From: Dickeya zeae NCPPB 2538
GTDB lineage: Bacteria; Pseudomonadota; Gammaproteobacteria; Enterobacterales; Enterobacteriaceae
NCBI RefSeq assembly: GCF_000406165.1
Contig: NZ_CM001977.1
Coordinates: forward strand, 4,297,074 to 4,361,073
Reading direction: 5' to 3'
Length of the DNA stretch: 64,000 bases
Below the pieces are notes generated by a model, which was given only the letters and a program-made list of their open reading frames with translations, made no database searches and was not told where the DNA came from. The translations under genes were made by a program, and so were the position numbers. Shown in pieces: positions 8,053 through 16,388 of the stretch (position 1 is its first letter; every line of letters starts with the position of its first letter).

Positions 8053-8499
8053 TCAGCTCTGCGATCCAGATGAGGTTCACGTGATTAAACCTTCAGTCAA
8101 TTCACCTGCCTGTTGTTTCGAGCACACAGAAAACCACTTCCTCACTCCAAGGGTGTCGCCCCTGATCCCGCATTACTGAATAAATTATTGACAACGCTTA
8201 CTCGTTCCAATGTACGGTTTTTAGTTTAATATTTTGAATAACGCTTTAATGGTACAGTTAAAAGACAAATAATCTTTTAACTGTGCAATGAACGAGATTT
8301 TCTTTCTAATCACTTTTTCAGTAAATCTGAAGGATACCTTCAACCAGAGGGGATTTTACTGTTTCACCATCCCGCTAATATTGACGCCATGATTTGCATT
8401 CAACTCAAGAAAACATAATGAAAATCTTGTCAGTCAGTTGTCGCGGTTCCGTACCTGTGGAGACCGCCATGTTATGGATGACGCGGGCGGGCCGTCTGG
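8053..8499. other. 447-bp AT-rich intergenic region upstream of tetR-type gene
   Basis: No convincing gene. The region becomes AT-rich after 8170 and contains the perfect 12-bp inverted repeat listed separately. It probably contains the promoter of the TetR-family gene. Confidence 0.5.
8254..8284. repeat. Perfect 12-bp inverted repeat, 7-bp spacer
   Basis: ACAGTTAAAAGA (8254-8265) and its exact complement TCTTTTAACTGT (8273-8284) flank CAAATAA. Being AT-rich and without an adjoining T run it looks less like a terminator than an operator, and it precedes a TetR-family gene by about 215 bases. Alternative: a hairpin terminator for the DUF3142 transcript, using the internal TTTT. Confidence 0.75.
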
Positions 8500-9081
8500 A
8501 TGATTGATGATATGAAATCCAGACAGCAGCATGCGTCACGGGCCAAAAGCGAACAGACCAAAGAACGCATTCTGGAAGCAGCATCAGAAATAATCCGGGA
8601 CGGCGGGCTACACGCCTGCACTCAACGGGCTATCGCCGCTGAGCTGAATATTTCACCCGGTACCATTACCTGGCATTTCAGAATTCTTGACGATCTGCAC
8701 GATGCCGTTATCAGAAAGGCTGTTGAAAATTTTAAATCGCAGACGTTGAAGTGGTTCAGTGAGTGCCCACCGGACAAGCCCGAAGTTCAGTTAACCCGGT
8801 TTCTTTGCTGGACGATGCAGCAGCAAGCGCGGCTCCTGAGCGAATATGAACTTTTCGTTGCCGCCGTTGCACGACCCCGACTAAGAGAGAGTGCGATGGA
8901 ATGGGTCCGAACGCACAGTATGATTCTGCAACAGCACTTCCGTATGAATGCGAAACAGGCGGATGCCGTAGTGGCTTATACCGATGCCTGGTTACTACGC
9001 AGCCTTCTCAGCAACGGCACTGAGAAGCCTGACGAACACATGACAGAGCGTGTCTTTCTTTCCATCATCCAGACGCCGTAA
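8500..9081 (+). CDS. TetR/AcrR family transcriptional regulator
   Basis: 193 residues. The N-terminal TetR DNA-binding domain is clear: KERILEAASEIIRDGG, then CTQRAIAAELNISPGTITWHF as helix-turn-helix with the expected G-T-I-T-W-H-F variant of the recognition helix, followed by a C-terminal ligand/dimerisation domain with a Trp-rich middle. Two in-frame starts exist (8500 and 8512), neither with a strong ribosome site; the longer is given. The next gene in the same direction, 137 bases on, encodes an ABC binding protein that is a plausible target. The inverted repeat at 8254-8284 is a candidate operator. Ligand unknown. Confidence 0.85.
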   Translation: MIDDMKSRQQHASRAKSEQTKERILEAASEIIRDGGLHACTQRAIAAELNISPGTITWHFRILDDLHDAVIRKAVENFKSQTLKWFSECPPDKPEVQLTRFLCWTMQQQARLLSEYELFVAAVARPRLRESAMEWVRTHSMILQQHFRMNAKQADAVVAYTDAWLLRSLLSNGTEKPDEHMTERVFLSIIQTP

Positions 9082-9218
9082 TCGGATTGTTTTCCCATAA
9101 AAATTTTTAGAACTATGCCGGGCCTTTCACGGGTCAGGTCCGGCCGCGCCATTCTGGAAACAGAATAATCAAGTAGCCGCTTTATAACGGATTTATTTAC
9201 CTTAAAAGAGGTTCATGC

Positions 9219-10328
9219 ATGAAAAAGCAATTTAACTATCTGAACATAAGCACGCTGTCACTTCTGCTTATCGCAGGCGTTTCACATGCCGCCGTCTCGC
9301 CCGAGACACGTTCCCTTGACGAACTTTACCAACGCGCATTGCAAGAAGGCCACGAAGTCACCGTCTATGCTGGTGGCGACACGGCAGGTCAGCAGGATGG
9401 CATCAAAGCCGCGTTTGAAAAACGGTTTCCTGGCATGAAACTCAACGTCATCGTGGATTACAGCAAATTTCACGATGCACGTATTGATAACCAACTGGTG
9501 ACCGGCACGCTGGTGCCTGATGTGGTTCAATTGCAAACGCTACAGGATTACCCGCGCTGGAAACAGGAAGGTGCGCTCCTGAACTATAAGCCCAGGGGAT
9601 GGGACCAGATTTATCCGACGTTCAAGGATCAAGACGGTGCATGGACAGGTGTTTTTGTGGACGCGTTCTCAAATGTCGTTAACACAAAATCCCTGCCTGA
9701 AAAGGAGTGGCCAAGAGAAGCTAACGATTATTTAAATCCATCACTTAAAGGAAAAATTGTCGTTACCTGGCCAAACGACGATGATGCAGTTCTTTTCTGG
9801 TTTAAACAGGTCGTAGACAGATACGGCTGGGAATACGTTCAGAAATTTGTTGAGCAGAACCCGCAGTTAGTCAGAGGTACGCAAGCGCCTGCCGATGATG
9901 TCGAGAGCGGCAAGGCAGTAGCGACCTTCTCAACCGATGGCAGTCTGGTACCGGATGAAAAAGCACATTCGCGCTTCGTACTCCCGCAGCATGACCCCTT
10001 CGTATCCTGGGCTCAGCGGGCGGCCATCATGAAAGGTGCCAAACATCCTGACGCGGCCAAGCTCTATCTCAACTGGCTTACGGACAAAGAGACACAACAA
10101 AACACCTGGTACATGTGGTCCGTCAGAACAGATGTGACCCCACCAAAAGGCTATAAGCCTATCTGGGAGTACAAAAATACCAATCCTGATGCTTTTGCGA
10201 AATTCATGCAGGACAGAGGAGCCGTGGAACGCTTCCGCTCACAGATGACACTTTACTTCGGAGAAGTGAAAGGCGAGCCCTCACCTGGATGGTTAGGCTT
10301 ACACCCACGCGAAGCCTTAGCGCATTAA
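9219..10328 (+). CDS. Periplasmic ABC-transporter substrate-binding protein (Fe3+/AfuA-like fold), orphan
   Basis: 369 residues with a signal peptide (about 1-24, ending SHA). The mature protein has the features of type II periplasmic binding proteins of the SBP_bac_6/8 kind: EVTVYAGGD, AFEKRFPGMKLNV, PDVVQLQT, SLKGKIVVTWPNDDDAV and a C-terminal AKLYLNWLTDKETQQ. Relatives bind iron(III), 2-aminoethylphosphonate, putrescine or sugar phosphates; the ligand cannot be told. No permease or ATPase gene is adjacent, so it either shares a transporter encoded elsewhere or acts as a sensor. A TetR-type gene precedes it. Start supported by AAAAGAGG at 9203-9210. Confidence 0.85.
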   Translation: MKKQFNYLNISTLSLLLIAGVSHAAVSPETRSLDELYQRALQEGHEVTVYAGGDTAGQQDGIKAAFEKRFPGMKLNVIVDYSKFHDARIDNQLVTGTLVPDVVQLQTLQDYPRWKQEGALLNYKPRGWDQIYPTFKDQDGAWTGVFVDAFSNVVNTKSLPEKEWPREANDYLNPSLKGKIVVTWPNDDDAVLFWFKQVVDRYGWEYVQKFVEQNPQLVRGTQAPADDVESGKAVATFSTDGSLVPDEKAHSRFVLPQHDPFVSWAQRAAIMKGAKHPDAAKLYLNWLTDKETQQNTWYMWSVRTDVTPPKGYKPIWEYKNTNPDAFAKFMQDRGAVERFRSQMTLYFGEVKGEPSPGWLGLHPREALAH

Positions 10329-10390
10329 AAACACACGCCTTTCGTGATGGATGGCTGTATCAACGCGGCAGTTAAACAGTCATCCATCCT

Positions 10391-10431
10391 GCATGCCATC
10401 GGGCGAAATAGCCTGTTTCTCGATGGCATGC
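10391..10431. repeat. 11-bp perfect inverted repeat, possible terminator
   Basis: GCATGCCATCG (10391-10401) pairs exactly with CGATGGCATGC (10421-10431) around a 19-base loop. It lies between the stop codons of the convergent binding-protein gene and trmL, so a bidirectional transcription end is likely, though there is no T run. Confidence 0.6.
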
Positions 10432-10439
10432 GCAGTCAG

Positions 10440-10904
10440 TCAGCGGCGGCCGCCGAATCCATTCTGACGCCAGGCTTCGTAACTGATGATCGCCACCGAA
10501 TTGGACAAATTCAGGCTACGGCAATTGGGTTCCATCGGAATACGGATGCGGTTTTCCGGTGCAAAACCATTGCGAATTTCATCCGGCAGACCGGCGGTTT
10601 CCGAGCCAAACAACAGCACATCACCCGGCTGATAGTCAGGCTCATCGTAAGGACGGCTGCCTTTGGTGGTACAGGCGAAAATCCGCTGCCCTGCCACGGC
10701 CTGCAAAAAATCCTGATAATTACGGTGACGGCTGACATTCGCCAGATCGTGATAGTCCAGCCCGGCGCGACGCAGCTTTTTTTCCTCGAAATCAAAACCC
10801 AAGGGTTCGATCAGGTGCAACGAGCAACCGTTGTTGGCCGCCAGACGGATAATATTGCCGGTGTTGGGAGCAATCTGCGGCTCATAGAGTGCAATATGAA
10901 ACAT
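10440..10904 (-). CDS. trmL: tRNA (cytidine(34)-2'-O)-methyltransferase TrmL (SPOUT family)
   Basis: Methylates the 2'-O of the wobble nucleotide of tRNA-Leu species using SAM. The start MFHIALYEPQIAPNTGNIIR is the family N-terminus; further TrmL/SPOUT knot motifs are LIEPLGF, RRAGLDYHD, LLFGSETAGLP, IPMEP and SLNLSNSVAI. A GTG at 10919 would add five residues (MPDFI), but the family starts at the Met used here. 154 residues, the usual size. It is transcribed alone, convergent to the binding-protein gene. An ERIC element lies upstream. Confidence 0.93.
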   Translation of the reverse strand: MFHIALYEPQIAPNTGNIIRLAANNGCSLHLIEPLGFDFEEKKLRRAGLDYHDLANVSRHRNYQDFLQAVAGQRIFACTTKGSRPYDEPDYQPGDVLLFGSETAGLPDEIRNGFAPENRIRIPMEPNCRSLNLSNSVAIISYEAWRQNGFGGRR

Positions 10905-10940
10905 GATAAAGTCAGGCACGAAAAAAGGTGGGCGTCAGTA

Positions 10941-11067
10941 TATACCCAAAATAATTCAAGTTGCAGGAAGGCGGCAAGTGAGTGAAGCCCGATGAGCTTA
11001 CTCTAGTAAGTGATTCGGGTGAACGAACGTAGCCAACACACCTGCAACTTGAAGTATGACGGGTATA
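10941..11067. repeat. ERIC element, 127 bp
   Basis: Starts TATACCCAAAATAATTCAAG and ends with the imperfect complement ACTTGAAGTATGACGGGTATA. Its middle contains both classical ERIC-PCR primer regions in slightly diverged form (GAGCTTACTCTAGTAAGTGA and GGGTGAACGAACG). Length is exactly the 127 bp of full ERIC/IRU elements. It lies between trmL and yhhA, with no effect on either frame. Confidence 0.93.
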
Positions 11068-11199
11068 GTCTATTCCCTGTCGATACCCCAGCAACGACCT
11101 GTGTAGCACATCGTCCGATCTGTCGGCGAAAACCAGACGTGGCCTTTATAAACCGCTAGAATAAAACCTGATAAGGCCGTCGTTTCCCCCGGAGGAGCT

Positions 11200-11484
11200 A
11201 TGAGAATACTGCCTTCCCTGATGTGGCTGCTGAGCTTGCCGTTGCTGGCCCAGGCCGCTACACAACCTATCTCGCCCCAGCAACAGCAATTTGAAAACGG
11301 CATCAGCAGCCAGCAGCGGTTGTTGCAGCAGATGCAGCAAAACCAGCAGATGCAGCAGCAACTGTTAAATCAGGAAATCCAGCAGCGCAGCCGTGAACAA
11401 CAGCAGCAGTTGCAACAGCAACTGGAGCAGAATCGCCAGCGTATTCAGCAATCCGCCCCCGGTAATACCAACCGCAGCTACTGA
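11200..11484 (+). CDS. yhhA: DUF2756 (YhhA-like) Gln-rich exported protein
   Basis: 94 residues: signal peptide about 1-19 (LLSLPLLAQA) then a strongly Gln-rich, probably coiled-coil mature part made of repeated Q-Q-M-Q-Q and Q-Q-L-x-Q units. It resembles E. coli YhhA, which is also Gln-rich, exported and next to ugpQ; the ugp operon is nearby here too (one AEC gene intervenes), which supports the call. Function unknown. Ribosome site GGAGGAG at 11190-11196. Sequence similarity alone could be due to low complexity, so synteny carries much of the weight. Confidence 0.75.
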   Translation: MRILPSLMWLLSLPLLAQAATQPISPQQQQFENGISSQQRLLQQMQQNQQMQQQLLNQEIQQRSREQQQQLQQQLEQNRQRIQQSAPGNTNRSY

Positions 11485-11573
11485 TATCGTTGCGATCACC
11501 GAATAGGCGTCAGTGTCCGTCAAAAATCGCCTGACAGGCACTGACATGAGCAGGCCAGCGGCCTGAGTGTGTG

Positions 11574-12530
11574 TCAGACCCTCACGCCCATCAGCGTCAG
11601 GATCAACGGCGTGGTCACCCCCGCCAACGCGGTCGACATCAGCAGGCTGGCGGCAACCGGGCCACCCAATACATTAAACTGCCGGGACATCAGGTAGATA
11701 TTCACACCCACCGCCATCGACCCCAGCAGCACCACCACACGGGTTTCCATCTCCGGCAGTCCTAATGCCAGCGCCAGCCCCCACACCACCAGCGGTTGTA
11801 CCACCAGTTTGATAAGGCAGATAGCCATGCTAATTTGCCACCCGTCACGGATGCGGTACTCCGCCAGCCCCATCCCCAGCGCTATCAGCGACAGCGGGAC
11901 GGCAATTTGCCCTAACATGCCTATCGGCTTGTCCACCACATCCGGCAGCGGCAAGCCTGTCAGACTGTAAAACGTGCCGGATAAAATACCGATGATCAGC
12001 GGGTTTTTCAGCACGCCGAGCGCCGTTTTGGTAAACCCCTGCATCGACAACGAACCGTTACGCGCCCACTCCACCGACACCGTCACCAGTGTCCATAAAA
12101 TCAAGCCATTGAACACTAGCACCAGCGCCACGGACGGAACCGCCTGCGGCCCCAGCATCAGGGTGGCTATCGGCAGGCCAAGCATCACGTTGTTGGAGAA
12201 GATACCGCTGAGCGAAAACACCGAGCCGGAAACGCCATCCAGCCGGAATACCCGACTGGCCACCACCCGACCCAGAATGAACACCAGCAGACAACTGCCA
12301 AAAAAAGCGATGAGCAACCGGGCATCCACCGACGGTCGTTTGGAAAAGTCGCACATCATGCGAAATAGCATGGCGGGCAGCGCTACGGAAAAAACGAATT
12401 TACTCAGCGCATCGGTCACCGTGGACGACCAGTGGCCGAAACGGATCAAGGCATATCCCAGCGCAATCAGCACAAACAGCGGCAGAGAAAGAAAAATCTG
12501 GTGCCAAAGAGAAACAATAAACGTGGGCAT
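11574..12530 (-). CDS. AEC (auxin efflux carrier) family transporter
   Basis: 318 residues forming about ten membrane segments in two halves, as in the AEC/BASS-like superfamily: N-terminal half with FVFSVALPAMLFRMMCDF, middle ILSGTFYSLTGLPLPDV and C-terminal WGLALALGLPEMETRVVVLL. The bacterial relatives include malate/malonate permeases (MdcF, MleP); the substrate is unknown. Good ribosome site AAGGAAGGG. It stands between yhhA and ugpQ, a position empty in E. coli, and has the same direction as ugp but is separated from ugpQ by 183 bases with a GGTAAGGC/GCCTTACC hairpin (12587-12607), so it is probably its own unit. Confidence 0.88.
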   Translation of the reverse strand: MPTFIVSLWHQIFLSLPLFVLIALGYALIRFGHWSSTVTDALSKFVFSVALPAMLFRMMCDFSKRPSVDARLLIAFFGSCLLVFILGRVVASRVFRLDGVSGSVFSLSGIFSNNVMLGLPIATLMLGPQAVPSVALVLVFNGLILWTLVTVSVEWARNGSLSMQGFTKTALGVLKNPLIIGILSGTFYSLTGLPLPDVVDKPIGMLGQIAVPLSLIALGMGLAEYRIRDGWQISMAICLIKLVVQPLVVWGLALALGLPEMETRVVVLLGSMAVGVNIYLMSRQFNVLGGPVAASLLMSTALAGVTTPLILTLMGVRV

Positions 12531-12713
12531 CGCCCTTCCTTAATAAGGCGTTGTTCCCCAGGCGAAGGCTGATGGCAGGTCACGACGGTAAGGCATGACG
12601 CCTTACCGGGGAGCGGGCGACATAGCCCGAGGTCATACAGAAAACGCCTGACGAAACACGCCGATTTATGGGTCGGCGTTATGCGCTGTCAGGACAGACG
12701 ATACCCGCCGACG

Positions 12714-13457
12714 TTAATTAAATTGCGGTCCAATCAAATCTATCCGGTCGGTACAGATACAGTCAACGCCCCACTGCAACAGGGTGCGCGCCCGATCGGG
12801 CTGATTGACGGTATACACCAGAATACGCAGCCCGGCGTCTTTCAACTCTCTGACGCGTGCTTCATCGAGCAGGCGGTGGTTGAGGTGAATCGAGACGCAG
12901 CCTAACCGTGTCGTCAGATTACGCCAGTCATCCTCCCACTCATCCAGCAGCAGACCACGCGGTAACTCCGGCACGGCCTGCTGTGCCGCTGCCAGCGCCT
13001 CGACCGAAAACGACGACAGCAGCGGCGCGACAGGGTGGTTGCGCCACAATTCGCGGGCGGCCAGCGCCACCACGCGGCCGGTCTGCTCATCACAGCCGGT
13101 GGTCGGTTTGATCTCGATATTGGCCGCCATACCGTACTGTTCGCAGCGTTTCGCCACTTCAGACAGCAACGGCAGGCGTTCACCCTGAAACTGGCTGCTG
13201 TACCAGCTACCGGCGTCCAACCCAACCAGTTTGTCCCACGGCAGCTCGCCCGCTACGCCCCAGCCGTTGCTGGTGCGCTCCAGCGTGTCGTCGTGCAACA
13301 AGAAGATGTGCCCGTCCTGCGACAGCTTGGCGTCGAACTCGATCATCTTGTGACCATGCTGCGCGCCAACATCAATCGCCGCCAGTGTGTTTTCCGGTGC
13401 CAGAGAACCACCGCCACGGTGGGCGACGATAGCAGGATAAAGCCAGTTCGGGGTCAT
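12714..13457 (-). CDS. ugpQ: Glycerophosphodiester phosphodiesterase UgpQ
   Basis: Cytoplasmic enzyme that hydrolyses glycerophosphodiesters entering through Ugp to glycerol-3-phosphate and the alcohol. The 247-residue GDPD barrel shows AHRGGGSLAPENT (His13, Arg14, Glu22), EFDAKLSQDG and LLHDDTLERTSNG (catalytic His/Asp), IEIKP, and C-terminal VDCICTDRIDL. Last gene of the ugp operon; its start overlaps the ugpC stop by 4 bases. Confidence 0.96.
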   Translation of the reverse strand: MTPNWLYPAIVAHRGGGSLAPENTLAAIDVGAQHGHKMIEFDAKLSQDGHIFLLHDDTLERTSNGWGVAGELPWDKLVGLDAGSWYSSQFQGERLPLLSEVAKRCEQYGMAANIEIKPTTGCDEQTGRVVALAARELWRNHPVAPLLSSFSVEALAAAQQAVPELPRGLLLDEWEDDWRNLTTRLGCVSIHLNHRLLDEARVRELKDAGLRILVYTVNQPDRARTLLQWGVDCICTDRIDLIGPQFN

Positions 13458-14530
13458 GCTTCCATCCGTAATCCGCTTTGCGAATCAAATATATGCCAGG
13501 ATACCGTCGGCAGAGTAAGCCACAGGGTTTCACCCACCGCCGGACAATGCTCGTGCGACAGGCGCACCACGATATTCTGCCCCGCCCATTTGCCGTGCGC
13601 CAGATTATCCGCACCCAGCAATTCCAGCGTGTCTACCACCAGCGGCACGCCACCGGCCTCGGCGGTGGACTGCACAATGTGCTCCGGGCGCATGCCCAGC
13701 GTCACCGAACGCCCTTGCCATTCCGGTTTCGCCACCGGCAACGGCAGCGAAAAATCCGCTGACAACTCGACCCGGCTACCGTCAGCGCTCACCTGCCCGG
13801 CCCACAAATTCATCGCAGGCGAGCCGATAAAACTGGCGACGAACAGCGATGCCGGTTTGCGGTAAATCTCTGCCGGTGCGCCGATCTGCTCCGCCACGCC
13901 TTTATTCATCACAATCACGCGATGAGCCAGCGTCATCGCCTCCACCTGATCGTGGGTGACATACAGGCTGGTGGTTTTCAATCGTTTGTGCAGTTGTTGC
14001 AGCTCAAGACGCATCTGCACACGCAGTTTGGCATCAAGGTTGGACAACGGCTCGTCGAACAGGAACACGGATGGTTCGCGCACAATGGCGCGCCCCATCG
14101 CCACGCGCTGGCGCTGGCCGCCAGACAGCTCGCGCGGTTTGCGCTGCAACAACGGCTGCAATTCCAGAATGCGCGCCGCTTCATCCACCCGCTGGCGAAT
14201 CTGTTCTTTACCAAAGCCGCGAATTTTCAGGCCGTAGGCCATGTTGTCGTACACACTCATGTGCGGATAGAGCGCGTAATTCTGGAACACCATCGCAATA
14301 CCGCGATCTTTGGGTTCCTTATCCGTCACGCGCTCATCGCCGATATAAATATCGCCGCTGGTGGTCTGTTCCAGACCGGCGACCATACGCAGCAGGGTCG
14401 ATTTACCGCAGCCAGACGGCCCCACCATCACCACAAATTCGCCGTCCGCCACGTCGAGATCAATCGGTCGAATTACCTGATTTTTGCCGTCGTAGGATTT
14501 GGTGACGGCCTGAAGTTTTAAGCATGCCAT
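13454..14530 (-). CDS. ugpC: sn-glycerol-3-phosphate ABC transporter ATPase UgpC
   Basis: Cytoplasmic ATPase subunit (358 residues) of the MalK/UgpC class. Walker A GPSGCGKST (37-45), Q loop FQNYALYPHM, signature LSGGQRQRVAMGR, Walker B VFLFDEPLSNLD and H loop YVTHD; residues beyond about 240 form the regulatory OB-fold domain. It lies 6 bases after ugpE and overlaps ugpQ. Confidence 0.97.
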   Translation of the reverse strand: MACLKLQAVTKSYDGKNQVIRPIDLDVADGEFVVMVGPSGCGKSTLLRMVAGLEQTTSGDIYIGDERVTDKEPKDRGIAMVFQNYALYPHMSVYDNMAYGLKIRGFGKEQIRQRVDEAARILELQPLLQRKPRELSGGQRQRVAMGRAIVREPSVFLFDEPLSNLDAKLRVQMRLELQQLHKRLKTTSLYVTHDQVEAMTLAHRVIVMNKGVAEQIGAPAEIYRKPASLFVASFIGSPAMNLWAGQVSADGSRVELSADFSLPLPVAKPEWQGRSVTLGMRPEHIVQSTAEAGGVPLVVDTLELLGADNLAHGKWAGQNIVVRLSHEHCPAVGETLWLTLPTVSWHIFDSQSGLRMEA

Positions 14531-14536
14531 AGGGTT

Positions 14537-15415
14537 TTATTTCTCACTATCAACCAGACCGCGAACAAACCAGCGTTGCATCAGCAACACCACCAACAGC
14601 GGCGGTAACATCGTCATCAGCATCGCCGCCATCACCTGATGCCAGGGGGTAGCGGTATCGCCGGTGGCGATCATGCTCTGGATACCGGCGACCGCCGTCC
14701 CCAAACGAGGGTCATTGATGATCAACAACGGCCACAGATACTGGTTCCAGCCGTAGATAAAGGTGATGACAAACAGCGCCGCCAGATTGGTTTTAGACAA
14801 CGGCAGCACCATGTCGAAGAAAAAGCGCATGGGGCTGGCACCGTCGATACGCGCCGCCTCCAGCAGTTCGTCCGGCAGTGTCATAAAGAACTGGCGAAAC
14901 AGAAACGTGGCGGTGGCCGATGCCATCACCGGCAGAGTCAACCCGACATAACTGTTGGTCATATTCAGGTGAGAAATCACCTCTACCGTCGGGAAAATAC
15001 GCACTTCCACTGGCAACATCAGGGTGGAAAAGATCATCCAGAAGAACAGGTTACGGCACGGGAAACGGAAATAGACAATGGCGTAGGCTGACAGCATCGA
15101 GACGCTGATTTTGCCGACGGTGATCGTCAGCGCCATCACAAAGCTGTTAAACAGCATCAGCCCGAACGGCGCGCTGTTGTTGTCGCCCACGCCGTGCTGC
15201 CAGATATACACCATGTTTTCCCACAGGTGGCCGCCGGGGAGCAGTGACATCGGCACCTGTGACATTTGTTCCTGACTCATGGTGGCGGCGATAAACGCGA
15301 CATACAGCGGGAACAGCACCACCACAATGGCGACGACCAGCATGGCGTGGCTGAAGACATCCAGCCCACGACGGTTCTCAATCATCCGGCTTGCGGTCAT
15401 GGCAGACTGGCTCAT
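14537..15415 (-). CDS. ugpE: Glycerol-3-phosphate ABC permease UgpE
   Basis: Inner-membrane permease (MalG-type) with six membrane spans and the EAA loop EAARIDGASPMRFF that docks to UgpC. Ends FVRGLVDSEK as in E. coli UgpE. The start given (MSQSAM) has AAGGTGA upstream and overlaps the ugpA stop by 4 bases; the E. coli protein begins at the equivalent of Met11 (MIENR), so a shorter start at 15385 is possible. Confidence 0.95.
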   Translation of the reverse strand: MSQSAMTASRMIENRRGLDVFSHAMLVVAIVVVLFPLYVAFIAATMSQEQMSQVPMSLLPGGHLWENMVYIWQHGVGDNNSAPFGLMLFNSFVMALTITVGKISVSMLSAYAIVYFRFPCRNLFFWMIFSTLMLPVEVRIFPTVEVISHLNMTNSYVGLTLPVMASATATFLFRQFFMTLPDELLEAARIDGASPMRFFFDMVLPLSKTNLAALFVITFIYGWNQYLWPLLIINDPRLGTAVAGIQSMIATGDTATPWHQVMAAMLMTMLPPLLVVLLMQRWFVRGLVDSEK

Positions 15416-16299
15416 TGATAATTCACCTTACGCTCGACAAAGCGGAACTGGATAACCGTCAACACGGTCACCACCAGCATCAGCACCACCGACTGCGCCG
15501 CCGAACTGGAGAGATCAAGACCGGCGAACCCTTCGCGGTAAATCTTGTAGATTAACGTGGTGGTCGCCTGTACCGGCCCGCCGCCAGTCGCGGCATCGAT
15601 AACCGGGAAGGTATCGAAGAAGGCGTAGGTCAGGTTGACCACCAACAGGAAAAAACTCACCGGTGAAATCAGCGGCAGTACCAGATTGAAGAAACGGCGT
15701 ACCGGCCCGGCACCATCAATCGCTGCCGCTTCAATCAACGAGCGGGGAATGGACTGTAACGCCGCGAGGAAAAACAGAAAGTTGTAGCTGATTTGCTTCC
15801 AGACCGATGCCAGCACCACCAGAAACATCGCCTGACCACTGTACTGCGCGTGGTTCCAGTCATAGCCCAACTGGTGCAATAACCAGGTAATCAGCCCCAG
15901 ACCGGGGTTGAACAAAAACATCCACAGTACGGCCGCCACTGCGGGCGCAACCGCATAAGGCAGAATCAGCAACGTCTGGTATAAGCGGCTAAAACGCAGG
16001 GTGTAATCCACCAATGCGGCCAGAAATAGCGACAACACCAGCCCCGAGGCCGCCACCAAGAAGCTGAACAGCAGCGTGGTGTAAAACGAGCCAAGGTAAT
16101 AGCTGTCGTGGAACAGATTAATGAAGTTCTCCAGCCCGACAAACTGGCTGGACAGGCCGAACGGGTCGACGCTCTGCACCGAATACCAGAGCGCCTGCCC
16201 GGCTGGCCAGAGGAAAAAAACCACCGTGATGGCCAGTTGCGGCAGCACCAGCAGGTAAGGCAACAGGCTGCGGCCAAAAACAGGACGGGAAGCACTCAT
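15412..16299 (-). CDS. ugpA: Glycerol-3-phosphate ABC permease UgpA
   Basis: Inner-membrane permease (MalF-type), 295 residues from the ATG at 16299 (MSASRPVFG), matching the length I remember for E. coli UgpA; a TTG two codons earlier is less likely. Six spans, SVDPFGLSSQFVGLENF after span 1, and the EAA motif IEAAAIDGAGPVRRFF. Pairs with UgpE in the membrane complex. Preceded by a spacer with a hairpin and short repeats that separates it from ugpB. Confidence 0.95.
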   Translation of the reverse strand: MSASRPVFGRSLLPYLLVLPQLAITVVFFLWPAGQALWYSVQSVDPFGLSSQFVGLENFINLFHDSYYLGSFYTTLLFSFLVAASGLVLSLFLAALVDYTLRFSRLYQTLLILPYAVAPAVAAVLWMFLFNPGLGLITWLLHQLGYDWNHAQYSGQAMFLVVLASVWKQISYNFLFFLAALQSIPRSLIEAAAIDGAGPVRRFFNLVLPLISPVSFFLLVVNLTYAFFDTFPVIDAATGGGPVQATTTLIYKIYREGFAGLDLSSSAAQSVVLMLVVTVLTVIQFRFVERKVNYQ

Positions 16300-16308
16300 G
16301 CACAAGGC

Positions 16309-16378
16309 TCTCAGAAAACAGAATTCTCAGAAAACAGGGTTCTCAGGAAAAAACAGGGGTGGCCGAATCCCTTCGGCC
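16309..16378 (-). repeat. ugpB-ugpA spacer: three 15-bp repeats plus a hairpin
   Basis: Three imperfect copies of TTCTCAGAAAACAG start at about 16310, 16324 and 16340. Next to them GGCCGAA (16361-16367) pairs with TTCGGCC (16372-16378). A hairpin directly after a binding-protein gene commonly protects its mRNA or attenuates the permease genes, giving more UgpB than UgpA/E. No T run, so readthrough is expected. Confidence 0.65.
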
Positions 16379-16388
16379 CGGAATGCGG

